Positions 1 through 7,122 of a DNA stretch of 7,330 nt are shown here, piece by piece. Under the pieces are notes generated by a model, which made no database searches, was not told the DNA's origin, and saw nothing but the letters and a program-made list of their open reading frames with translations. The position numbers and the translations under genes were made by a program. This DNA comes from Saprospirales bacterium (GTDB lineage Bacteria; Bacteroidota; Bacteroidia; Chitinophagales; Saprospiraceae): assembly GCA_024642645.1 (NCBI GenBank), contig JAHEAS010000159.1, positions 1 through 7,330 of the forward strand, in the 5' to 3' direction. Every line of letters begins with the position of its first letter. The stretch's first letter is position 1.

Positions 1-4
1 CTAT

Positions 5-134
5 GTTGCGGATGCTGGTTGATAAGGGTTGATTTAGTTGATAAAGGTTGATATTTAGCAGCTTGTGGGTAATATCAACCCTTATCAACCTCATAAACTC
101 CATCAACCAGCTCAAGTCTTAAATTATCCGCAAC
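5..134. repeat. Inverted array of GTTGATAAG-like units (long imperfect hairpin)
   Basis: GTTGAT occurs at 18, 28, 37 and 47, giving a 9-10 bp unit. The reverse complement occurs at 74, 84, 93 (one mismatch) and 102 with matching spacing. The two arms pair as one long hairpin: 5-13 with 126-134 (9 bp), 14-23 with 102-111 (10 bp), 37-44 with 82-89 (8 bp), 46-55 with 71-80 (10 bp), and weaker pairing around 28-33 with 93-98. The loop is 56-70, and 112-125 is an unpaired bulge in the right arm. The element begins 11 bases past the stop codon of the large gene. It may stabilise or end that transcript, or be a dispersed repeat. No T-run follows on the minus strand, so it is not a standard intrinsic terminator. 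Confidence 0.85.
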
Positions 135-145
135 TTGAATTAAAC

Positions 146-3100
146 CTATCGCATCAACACCACATCACCGGCAACCATCTTTTTTGTGCCGTCCTTGAAC
201 TCCACCATAGCCTTAACCACAAACACGGCAGGATCCATCGGTCTGCCATCGTGGCGGCCATCCCAGCCATAGGCAGGGTCACTTGGTTGGAAATCATAAG
301 CTTCGAAAACCATCTCGCCCCAGCGGTCGAATATCTGCATCTCTATGACACGCTCCACATCGCCTCCAGCGAAAATCATCATCACGTCGTTCTTACCATC
401 GCCGTTCGGCGAAAAGACGTTGGGTACAAACACCTTGCCCTGCCCATTCACATAAATATAGGTCGTGTCGGACGAGCGGCAGGTGTTCACATCGGAAATG
501 ACGATGGTGTAACGGCCGTTTTCGGTCGGAGAAATAGAAAGAGAGTTCACCTCAGGCCAAACTTGGCCATTTGGGCCATACCAAACAATACTGTCTGGTG
601 TGATACTAGCTTGCATCGTCAATGTGACGGACTGTCCGGGATTTACAAACTGGTCATCGCCAATCTGCACCAAAACCTCAGGTGGGTCAACCAGCTGGAT
701 CGTATCAACACCCATGCATCCATTGGAATCCGTGGTAGTCAGCACGTAGTCGCCAGCGGGCAGGTCTTGGAAGAAATCGCCCATCAGCGTATCGTTTAGC
801 GTGTACTCGTATGGAGCGGTGCCTCCCGTTGTCCCAATCACTTTTATATACCCATCTGAGTAGCCAAAACAGGTTGGGTCTCCCAACTCCACTTCGGTCT
901 CCAAGTCGGGGCCCGGGCCTTGCACGACATCGGCAGTTGCCTCGGCAGTACAGCCGTTTGGCGCCGCCACCGTCACGGTGTAGCTACCAACTTGGCTAGC
1001 GGTCAGTGTCGGGCCGGTGCTGGTCGTGGTATCCGGCAAAGTCCAGGTGAAAGTCGCCGAAGGTTCGTTCGAAGTAGCCGTCAGTTCGGTCGACTGTTGG
1101 CTGCAATTGACCGTTCCGCCAGTTGCAGCAACGCTCGGCGGAACGCCATTGTCCGTCACGAAAGTAGCCGCATCGGCGGTACAGCCATTCGGACCGAGGG
1201 CAGTGACGGTGAAGTCGCCGGGGATGTTCGTAGAAATGGTATCACCCATCACCACGTCCCCATTCGGGTAGGTCCAAGTGTACGTCACCCCAGGCATTGA
1301 CGAAGCAGCTACCAAAATGGCAGTGGGTGTTTGACAGTTGATTTCACCGCTCGTGACCGTAAAAACGGGAGGCGTAGTTTCACTCCCTACCGCCGTACCG
1401 GATTGGCTCTGGCAGGCCGTCAAGTTGTCGGTCAGGGTAAGCAGATATGCCCCCGGTTCGCTGATGGTTGGGTTGGCGGAGGTAGAAGTGAAGCCGCTCG
1501 GGCCGGACCATTCGAAGCTGAAATCGCCACTGCCGCCAATTGGCAACCCCACCAATACCAAAGAGTCAACGTTGCAATTCAGCGTGCCTGGTGGCAAGAT
1601 TTGCACGCTTGGGTCTTCATAGAAAACGACTGGTTGGCCGGGAGAAAGGCTAAAGCATGCACTGTTGAAATCTACCGTGCCACCCAAATCGGGGCCAACG
1701 GCTGGCGAGATGAAATAAGTCTGACCAATGTTCATAAGGCCGGACACAAAACCAAAACTACCCGTGGTATTGGTACCAATGACCGTTCCGAGCGTGGTGC
1801 TGGGGGTGGTATGAAGGATGAAAACGTGGAGGTCGTTGGGGCCAACAATTGCGTCGTTGTTGAAACTGGCAGCGGCCATTTCGCTCTCGCACTGGTTGAT
1901 CAGTGCAAAATTAACTGTGCCTGGGTTGTTGACACAAGGGCACGTGAAGCTGCCACTGAGATTGACTTGCTGTGGGTTGCAGGTAGCCGCATCGGTGACT
2001 GTGAAGTCGTAAAGTTGGCCCGAAGGGATCAGACCCGATTGGAAGAAATTACCAACCACTGGGTTGCCGTTCACAAGGTAGGGCGGAGAACCGTTGGTAA
2101 TGTTGAACTCAACAGTGTAGTAAAAATCAGAAGCGTCGCAAATTTCAGTAGCGGTCCCTATAACCAATTGGGGTTCAACAATTTGCTGAATGGTAAAAAT
2201 ATAAGTTTCAAGGCAGCCGGTGGCTGGGTTCAGCAAAGTAGCGTTGTAGTTGCCGGGAGCACTGTAGGTATTGCCGAGTAGCGGGAAACTCTCGCCCGGG
2301 CAGAGCGCGATAGTGCCGAGGTTGAAGGTTTCGCCAACACACGGCGGACAGGTGAATGACCCGCTCACATCCTCTGTGTATGTTTCACATTGTCCAACCA
2401 CCTCCACAAGGAAGCTGTAAGATTGCCCCGATTGGATGGGAGAAGATGTGAAAGTGATGCCATTAAAAGGCTGGCCGTTTATTTGGACAAAGTAGCCGAA
2501 CGATATCACATCAAAACTGACAGTGTACTCCGTTCCAGTGGCGTCACAGGTTTCCGCCAAGTTGGTGACAAATGGCGTCGGCTCCTGAACCCAATCGAAA
2601 ACGAGCGCATGGGTGCTGGTGCAACCACACTGGTCGTTGGTGGTGACGGTGTAAGTGCCGGGCTGACAAAATGTTTCCCCATAAAAATCAACACACTCTC
2701 CAGGGCAAGCCTCCAATTGTTCGTTGGTGTTGTTGGGCATGCACACCGTCACTGTCAGTGGCAAAATGCCACATATTTCTGTATCTGGGATGATTTCGAG
2801 ACACTCGGCCAGGCAGTCGTCCAAACAGGGCAGCGTATCCACGGGAACAGGTATCAATTCCACAGACACCTCGAAATCCATGCTGCCACCAGGTAAAATA
2901 GGTAGCGTATCTGGAAAAACAACGGTGATGGTCAGGCCCATGCTGTCGTTGTTTACGAAGACGGTACCCGCTGGCGTCACATGCCAGATGGTGTCGTACG
3001 CCAACATGCACGTATCGAGTTGTGGAATACAGGTCTGCTGGAATGCAATTGGACACCCACCAATCGGCAGCAAATCACAGATTGGTGAGGTAAACGTGTA

Positions 3101-6100
3101 ACTCGCCGAGCCACCAGCACAAACGGCGGTTGGGCCAGTCACTTGGCCAGGCGTGTTGTCTTCTTGGTAAACGCTGCCGTTGCTCACCCCGAGGGTTGAG
3201 AGCACCTCCCAATTACAAACGTCTCCATTGATGCCGTCCACCATCAGGTAATAGGTTTCACCGGGCTGCAGGCCCATGACGGTAAGGGTATCCATGTTGC
3301 CATTGGCAATTTCAAAACAGGCTGCTTTCGCCGTAAATACTTGGCAGTCAGTTGTTTGTAAAACAAAAAACTCCAAGCCCATTGCGCCAGCACAACTGTT
3401 TACGTCAAGCACAAATTTCACGGTGTCTTCACAGGCCACGAACTTAAGCCACTGGTTGTTCTCGATGGTGCAGGGTATGACGGAATTCAGGTTGCCTGCC
3501 GAGTCGGGCAAGTAGCCGGCATTGGAGGAGCAGTAGCCGTTGAGATAGTTGGCGCAAAATGGCGGTGCTGTACCACAGGAGTCGGCAGGAGCGATGGGGG
3601 AGTTGAAGTTGGGGCAACTGGCAATGACTTGGGTCAGGGTGATGCTAGCCGTTGCGGAGCAGCCAAATGCCGTCGTTACAGTGACCGAATAGGTGCCAGG
3701 CTGGTCGGTGCTCAGGGTTTGCCCAGTGGTCATATCGCTCCAAAGATAGCTGGCAAAACCGCTGCCCGCATCGAGGATGGTCGTGATGCCGGGTGGCAAA
3801 TTGGTTCCTTCCGAAGAAGTGATGGTCGTAGTGACCGCTGGCAGCACGGTGATATTTTGGGAGACGGTGCTGTCGCAGCCCTGCCAACTGGTCAGCGTGA
3901 CCGAATAGTTTCCACTTGTAGTTACGTTTATCCCATTAAAATTGTAGGGTGTGGCTTCTTGGCAGATTTGAATCGGGCTTAAAATAAATTGAATGGGGGC
4001 TAACCAAGTTAGGTTGGCTTGTTCAGAAGCTTGGCAACCAAATCCATTGATGGCATTCACAGAAATAGTGCCCGGTTGCATGACCGTGACGGCTGGGCCG
4101 GTTTGGCCATTTGACCAAATAAAGAATGCGCTGGGGTCGCTCGAATTTGCGAATAATTGAAAAGGCTGAAATGCACATTCGGTTGTTTGGCCAGAAATGA
4201 AAACAAAGAACGGCGGCGATTGAAAGACCGATACAATAAATGTGTCAATGCAACCAGCTGAGTCTGGAGTGGTGATAGTGAAAGGCCCAGGGGCACATAT
4301 TATTTGGCCGTGTACATTGATACACTCGCCGGGGCAAATCTGGTAGGATTCATAATTGGTATCGGATGCCCCTACGTTCACGTCTTTTGGGGGTATGTCG
4401 CAGGGGTCGTTGTCGAGGCAGATGGTTTCGCATTCATCAATTCCGTCGTTCAGGAAGATGATGGTATCCCAGGCTATCGGCACAATGTCGGCGTCCAATT
4501 TGAACTGCCCTACCGAGTCCCAGACCACTAGCACGTTGGTTCCAATATTGTCGTTGTTCACAAAATAGCCAGCACCGGGCGGAATGATTTGCCAGACCGT
4601 GTCCCAAGCTATTTCATCGTAAAGTGTATCCAAAAACGGTTCGCTGAATTTTTGCGGAGCAGGAGGGCAAAAGAAGTTGGTGCCGGGCGGACAGGTGTTA
4701 TTTCCGGAATTGGCAGGTACTATTTTACAATCGGGCCCAGTAGCGGAGTAGGTAATTGGCGGGGAAGGAGTGATGGGTGAAGCCAGGCAAATGTCGCATT
4801 CCCCAGTGATGTTGCCGGGCGTAATGTCCTCCTGCAAAACACTGCCAGCACTCACGCCGAACAGCCCGGTCACCTGCCAGTTGCAGGCATCGCCGTTCAC
4901 GCCATCCACCATTAGGTAGTAGGTGTCGCCGGGTTGAAGGTTGGTCACTTCTAGGATGCCAAAAGAGCCGGGCGCAATGGTTTGGCAGTTGGCCAGCACC
5001 GAAAAATTTTGACAGTCAAAAGTCCGAAGCACCGCAAACTCCATCCCGCCCACAGCGCTGCAGTTACTAACGCTAAGCGTGAAAGCCACGGAATCCTCAC
5101 AAGCCACGAAACTAAGCCACTGGTTATTTTCAATGCTGCAATTTAGGACACTGGCCAAGTTACCGGGTATGTTAGCAGAATAGCTTCCGTTGTTGGAACA
5201 ATAGCCATTGAGGTAGCTGGCGCAAAAAGGCGCAGCAGTGGCGCAGTCGTCACCCGGCGGTACGGGCAAGTTGTATTGCTGGCAATTGGCTGGACAAGGC
5301 TGTACGTTTACTTGCTGCAACTTGATGGTGCAACCAATTTGACAGCTGAGTTGCAGGCCATTGGCGGGCACCGTGTACGTTTGTCCACAAAAAAATACGA
5401 CATCACCCACACAGCGGTCGATGGCAGGCAATATGTCTGTTTGTGGAACGCCAACAATGATGTCTAGCGGGGCAATGCCGATTCCTGGGCAACTCCCACA
5501 GTTGGCGAAGCAAAGGCAGTTGGGGTTGCTGAGGCTAAAGCTTACCGACACCTGCCCCGAAACTGGCTGGGTGAATTCCACTTGAACGGTTAGGCCATTT
5601 TGGCTGAGAAGGTCGGTGCCGGGCGGGAAGTTCCAATTCAACGTTGTGCAATCCTCCATCGGAAATGGCGTGGCACAAGTGCTACCTCCACCGGTGCAAG
5701 TGGGCGGCACGAGTGTGAACTCAAATGTTGTACCGGTGCAAAGCACTTGCGAAGCCGCAACAATGTACCCTTCGGTGCCTTGCCCACCACCAGCCGATAA
5801 GGTGTCAATGCCAGAAAGCACATTCACCGAATAGTCGCACTCGTCGCCGTCGAATCCGTCAATCATCAAGTAGTACACATCGCCTGGCACTAAGCCATTG
5901 GCAGTCAAAAAACCCGAAGTTCCCGGAAATATATGGGGTTCACAATTAGAGAGTGGGTAAAAATTGACACAGTCCTGCGTGCCGTATACGATGGCCTGCA
6001 GGCCTTGATTATTGACACATCCCAGTGTTTGCACTTCAATTACTGCAGTAGAAGAGCAGGGCACGAAACCAATAAACTGGTTGTTGTCCAGCGAGCTGTT

Positions 6101-6292
6101 TGGGCAATCAAATGTAAAACTGGCCGGCATTGAAACAACAGCTGAGCCAAAGACGGTATTGTGGTTTAAGTTGTTCAGGTCATATCCACAAAGAATGGGC
6201 GCTTGGTTGCAATCGGGGTCGGGCAAACAATTTTGAGCCTTTGCCCCAACCGACAGGATGCAAAACAACAATGGGAATACCGCTTTTTTCAT
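146..6292 (-). CDS. Giant secreted multi-domain protein with T9SS type B sorting domain (CHU_C), adhesin-like
   Basis: The intact frame encodes 2048 residues, ATG to TAG. The start is forced: an in-frame TAA lies five codons upstream (6305-6307) and the ATG is followed at once by a Sec signal peptide. No Shine-Dalgarno sequence precedes it, as is usual in Bacteroidota. Domain order by residue: signal peptide 1-19; three related blocks at 20-332, 337-690 and 893-1233, each a jelly-roll-like module plus a Cys-rich spacer; PKD/Ig-like segments about 696-765 and 820-890; a tandem pair 1237-1318 and 1373-1453; a further module 1454-1560; three Ig-like repeats about 1561-1793; a SprB-type repeat about 1803-1870; another Ig/PKD-like segment 1870-1950; and CHU_C 1953-2048. 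There are about 96 cysteines and only 13 Lys/Arg between residues 20 and 1950. Family knowledge places such proteins at the cell surface or in the medium after T9SS export. No enzyme domain or catalytic motif is visible, so an adhesive or structural role is inference. It appears to be transcribed alone. Confidence 0.96.
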   Translation of the reverse strand: MKKAVFPLLFCILSVGAKAQNCLPDPDCNQAPILCGYDLNNLNHNTVFGSAVVSMPASFTFDCPNSSLDNNQFIGFVPCSSTAVIEVQTLGCVNNQGLQAIVYGTQDCVNFYPLSNCEPHIFPGTSGFLTANGLVPGDVYYLMIDGFDGDECDYSVNVLSGIDTLSAGGGQGTEGYIVAASQVLCTGTTFEFTLVPPTCTGGGSTCATPFPMEDCTTLNWNFPPGTDLLSQNGLTVQVEFTQPVSGQVSVSFSLSNPNCLCFANCGSCPGIGIAPLDIIVGVPQTDILPAIDRCVGDVVFFCGQTYTVPANGLQLSCQIGCTIKLQQVNVQPCPANCQQYNLPVPPGDDCATAAPFCASYLNGYCSNNGSYSANIPGNLASVLNCSIENNQWLSFVACEDSVAFTLSVSNCSAVGGMEFAVLRTFDCQNFSVLANCQTIAPGSFGILEVTNLQPGDTYYLMVDGVNGDACNWQVTGLFGVSAGSVLQEDITPGNITGECDICLASPITPSPPITYSATGPDCKIVPANSGNNTCPPGTNFFCPPAPQKFSEPFLDTLYDEIAWDTVWQIIPPGAGYFVNNDNIGTNVLVVWDSVGQFKLDADIVPIAWDTIIFLNDGIDECETICLDNDPCDIPPKDVNVGASDTNYESYQICPGECINVHGQIICAPGPFTITTPDSAGCIDTFIVSVFQSPPFFVFISGQTTECAFQPFQLFANSSDPSAFFIWSNGQTGPAVTVMQPGTISVNAINGFGCQASEQANLTWLAPIQFILSPIQICQEATPYNFNGINVTTSGNYSVTLTSWQGCDSTVSQNITVLPAVTTTITSSEGTNLPPGITTILDAGSGFASYLWSDMTTGQTLSTDQPGTYSVTVTTAFGCSATASITLTQVIASCPNFNSPIAPADSCGTAPPFCANYLNGYCSSNAGYLPDSAGNLNSVIPCTIENNQWLKFVACEDTVKFVLDVNSCAGAMGLEFFVLQTTDCQVFTAKAACFEIANGNMDTLTVMGLQPGETYYLMVDGINGDVCNWEVLSTLGVSNGSVYQEDNTPGQVTGPTAVCAGGSASYTFTSPICDLLPIGGCPIAFQQTCIPQLDTCMLAYDTIWHVTPAGTVFVNNDSMGLTITVVFPDTLPILPGGSMDFEVSVELIPVPVDTLPCLDDCLAECLEIIPDTEICGILPLTVTVCMPNNTNEQLEACPGECVDFYGETFCQPGTYTVTTNDQCGCTSTHALVFDWVQEPTPFVTNLAETCDATGTEYTVSFDVISFGYFVQINGQPFNGITFTSSPIQSGQSYSFLVEVVGQCETYTEDVSGSFTCPPCVGETFNLGTIALCPGESFPLLGNTYSAPGNYNATLLNPATGCLETYIFTIQQIVEPQLVIGTATEICDASDFYYTVEFNITNGSPPYLVNGNPVVGNFFQSGLIPSGQLYDFTVTDAATCNPQQVNLSGSFTCPCVNNPGTVNFALINQCESEMAAASFNNDAIVGPNDLHVFILHTTPSTTLGTVIGTNTTGSFGFVSGLMNIGQTYFISPAVGPDLGGTVDFNSACFSLSPGQPVVFYEDPSVQILPPGTLNCNVDSLVLVGLPIGGSGDFSFEWSGPSGFTSTSANPTISEPGAYLLTLTDNLTACQSQSGTAVGSETTPPVFTVTSGEINCQTPTAILVAASSMPGVTYTWTYPNGDVVMGDTISTNIPGDFTVTALGPNGCTADAATFVTDNGVPPSVAATGGTVNCSQQSTELTATSNEPSATFTWTLPDTTTSTGPTLTASQVGSYTVTVAAPNGCTAEATADVVQGPGPDLETEVELGDPTCFGYSDGYIKVIGTTGGTAPYEYTLNDTLMGDFFQDLPAGDYVLTTTDSNGCMGVDTIQLVDPPEVLVQIGDDQFVNPGQSVTLTMQASITPDSIVWYGPNGQVWPEVNSLSISPTENGRYTIVISDVNTCRSSDTTYIYVNGQGKVFVPNVFSPNGDGKNDVMMIFAGGDVERVIEMQIFDRWGEMVFEAYDFQPSDPAYGWDGRHDGRPMDPAVFVVKAMVEFKDGTKKMVAGDVVLMR
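149..436 (-). other. CHU_C / gliding motility-associated C-terminal domain (T9SS type B signal)
   Basis: Residues 1953-2048 match the family from end to end. They open with VFVPNVFSPNGDGKND, continue with the MQIFDRWGEMVFE strand pair, then YGWDGRHDGRPMDPAVFVVK, and finish with GDVVLMR, the usual last strand ending in a basic residue. This family (TIGR04131 / PF13585) marks type B cargo of the type IX secretion system. The domain carries 11 of the 24 Lys/Arg residues of the mature chain, so its charge is quite unlike that of the modules before it. This identification is secure. Confidence 0.95.
683..892 (-). repeat. Single SprB-type repeat in the large protein
   Basis: Residues 1801-1870 show the SprB repeat pattern: DPTCFGYSDGYIKV at the start, GGTAPYEYTLN in the middle, then LPAGDYVLTTTDSNGC. 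The family (PF13573) is named from the gliding adhesin SprB of Flavobacterium and is common as a linker-type beta module in Bacteroidota surface proteins. Only one copy is present here, unlike SprB itself, so the module alone does not make this a gliding adhesin. Lys1817 in this repeat ends the long stretch without basic residues. Confidence 0.8.
914..1612 (-). repeat. Three tandem Ig-like repeats in the large protein
   Basis: Residues about 1561-1640, 1641-1716 and 1718-1793 are three related beta modules of 75-80 residues. Each has an early Cys in an N-C context (1573, 1653, 1730), a central W strand (FEW, YTW, FTW), a late P/A-G-x-Y/F-x-x-T strand and a closing Cys (1627, 1704, 1781). The Cys-Cys distances are 54, 51 and 51, which suggests one disulfide per repeat. 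The last two copies share PNGCTA and are the most alike. They probably act as a stalk or spacer before the SprB repeat and CHU_C. Confidence 0.75.
1934..2584 (-). repeat. Pair of related modules (about 80 residues) in the large protein
   Basis: Residues 1237-1318 and 1373-1453 are clear copies of one another. Both run E-P-x5-6-A-T/E-x-C-D-A, then Y-T-V-x-F, a V/I-N-G-x-P turn, a P-I/S-x-S-G-Q-x-Y-x-F strand, and end in SGSFTCP with a final Cys. Between them, at about 1329-1370, sits a small CPGE module. I know no name for this unit; it looks like a secreted beta-sandwich with paired cysteines. Confidence 0.7.
3134..3616 (-). repeat. Jelly-roll-like module, copy 3
   Basis: Residues 893-1053. 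Its markers are PFCANYLNGYCSSNAG, then IENNQWLKFVACEDT, then PGETYYLMVDGINGDVCNW and the tail SVYQED-x-TPG, which line up with copy 2 with few length changes. It is followed, as in copy 2, by a Cys-rich spacer with a V-N-N-D strand and a CPGEC unit, so the duplicated block is about 350 residues and not just this module. Confidence 0.8.
4802..5284 (-). repeat. Jelly-roll-like module, copy 2
   Basis: Residues 337-497. Its markers are PFCASYLNGYCSNNG, then IENNQWLSFVACEDS, then PGDTYYLMVDGVNGDACNW and the tail SVLQED-x-TPG. It is much closer to copy 3 than to copy 1. At the DNA level copies 2 and 3 have clearly diverged (many synonymous and non-synonymous differences), so this is an old duplication and not an assembly artefact. 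Confidence 0.8.
5807..6235 (-). repeat. N-terminal jelly-roll-like module, copy 1
   Basis: Residues 20-162 are the first of three copies of a module of about 140-160 residues. It starts with a Cys/Pro-rich lead, has NNQFIGFVPC near the middle, then D-C-x-N-F, and finishes with PGDVYYLMIDGFDGDECDY. The GD-x-YYLM-x-DG strand followed by an acidic G-D-x-C turn is typical of carbohydrate-binding-like or PPC-like beta modules in Bacteroidota surface proteins, but the ligand is unknown. This copy is the most divergent of the three. Confidence 0.7.
6236..6292 (-). other. Sec signal peptide of the large protein
   Basis: Residues 1-19 have a basic start (MKK), a hydrophobic core (AVFPLLFCILSVG) and an A-K-A motif before Gln20, a good signal peptidase I site. 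There is no lipobox: the only early Cys, Cys11, sits inside the hydrophobic core. The protein is therefore predicted to be a soluble Sec substrate, not a lipoprotein, which is what T9SS cargo needs to reach the periplasm. Confidence 0.9.
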
Positions 6293-6600
6293 AGAAGAAT
6301 GGTGTTAACGTAGGATTACCTTGCCTCGTGCCACCGTCACTTTCGGTGTTTGGATATGGAAAAACGCACGCTCGAAGATAGGTTGTCCCGATTAAATTGG
6401 AATCCGGTTCAGTTAAAAATTGATTGCCTATTCAGCTGTTCATGCTATTCGAACAGACTGAAAATCAACTACTTAAAATAAATTATTTCCAACTCAAACA
6501 GGGTATTTAAAATATGGCTTAGCTGAACGCTCGCCAAAAAAATAGTGCAGCGGTTGGTATTACACTGCGAACGGAGAAACTTCCGACTGGTCTTTTGTCT

Positions 6601-6651
6601 GCCTGAAAAGGACTTCAATTTTTTGAAGCCAAAAAGGAGCTATCAGGCCTG
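6601..6651. repeat. Nested inverted repeats in the intergenic region
   Basis: An inner hairpin, CTTCAA (6613-6618) and TTGAAG (6623-6628) around TTTT, sits inside an outer pair GCCTGA (6601-6606) and TCAGGC (6642-6647). The right outer arm is itself part of a perfect 10 bp palindrome TCAGGCCTGA (6642-6651), which allows alternative pairings. On the minus strand this follows the terminator-like hairpin by about 40 bases. Function unknown. Confidence 0.45.
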
Positions 6652-6690
6652 AGTAAAAGGCTTTTCACCATAGCCAACTTTAATGTTGCC

Positions 6691-6739
6691 AAAAAGTGGT
6701 ATCTCCAATCCAAATTCCAGTAACTTGGATGGAGACACC
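6691..6739 (-). terminator. Terminator-like hairpin in the intergenic region
   Basis: Read on the minus strand, GGTGTCTCC-ATCCAA (6739-6725) pairs with TTGGAT-T-GGAGATACC (6713-6698). This gives 15 pairs including one G-U, with a single bulged T and an 11-base loop, followed after two bases by TTTTT (6695-6691). That is the form of an intrinsic terminator. It lies about 400 bases past the phosphatase stop codon and about 400 bases before the start of the large gene, so it could end a long phosphatase 3' UTR or a separate small RNA. Confidence 0.5.
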
Positions 6740-7103
6740 CCTGGTAAAAGCCTGTTAGGTTGAAAAAATATTCTGGTGCTAATTTTGGGCTATTTTTCCT
6801 AATAAACCGGTATCAGGGCTTATCATTATTAGTTTTGTCTAAAAATTGTCATTTAAAGAAGCATAGGCTGTAATGTAACAATTGCAAAACTTTTGCTCCG
6901 AAATGATAGACATAAAAGCATATTCCATAGACAGAAACTAAAGGCACGGGTTGGATGCTGGTTTCGTGCTAAATCTCAGGACTTTTCCGCTCGAGCCTCA
7001 AATTTCAGCCACGTTCATTTTAAAGACATCGCAGCAATTAAATGTTGCATTAGCAAGTTCCCTTTGAGTTTTATCCGCCAAAATATTTGGTAAAGTCAAC
7101 AGG

Positions 7104-7122
7104 TGATTTTAGCTCAAAATCA
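7104..7122. terminator. Small AT-rich hairpin just past the phosphatase stop
   Basis: TGATTTT (7104-7110) and AAAATCA (7116-7122) form a perfect 7 bp stem around the five-base loop AGCTC. It starts 12 bases past the stop codon of the partial gene. The stem is AT-rich and no T-run follows on the minus strand, so termination is only a possibility; it could instead protect the 3' end of the message. Confidence 0.3.

Noticed and set aside
5..134. Reading the repeat array as a CRISPR or plasmid iteron origin
   Set aside because: The units are only 9-10 bp with no spacers between them, and they are arranged as inverted arms. No cas, rep or partition gene is in the window.
65..799. Plus-strand open frame of 244 codons covering part of the repeat array
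   Set aside because: Antisense to the CHU_C and SprB region, with no recognisable domain and a His-rich composition that comes from the reverse complement of common sense-strand codons. Its first codons fall within the inverted repeat array.
1331..2281. Plus-strand open frame of 316 codons
   Set aside because: It lies fully antisense to the large gene, has no family motifs and a composition rich in Arg/Trp/Val that mirrors the sense strand. The sense frame has a signal peptide, repeats and CHU_C, so this is a shadow.
2688..3056. Minus-strand open frame of 122 codons in another frame of the large gene
   Set aside because: It is out of frame inside continuous, well-conserved repeat coding sequence (copy 3 block), with no motif of its own. 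There is no sign of a frameshift in the main frame.
146..6292. Possible fusion or assembly collapse at the repeated blocks
   Set aside because: The frame is unbroken over 2048 codons, and the repeated blocks differ clearly in DNA, so neither collapse nor artificial duplication is suggested.
6373..6380. Possible -7 promoter element on the minus strand (TATCTTCG), about 80 bases before the large gene
   Set aside because: It has one mismatch to TAnnTTTG and no TTG at the -33 distance. Such a match is expected by chance in this spacer.
6893..7093. Plus-strand open frame of 66 codons in the intergenic region
   Set aside because: It begins at a TTG, has no motif or signal, and lies in AT-rich spacer DNA. 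There is no upstream promoter or conserved feature to support it.
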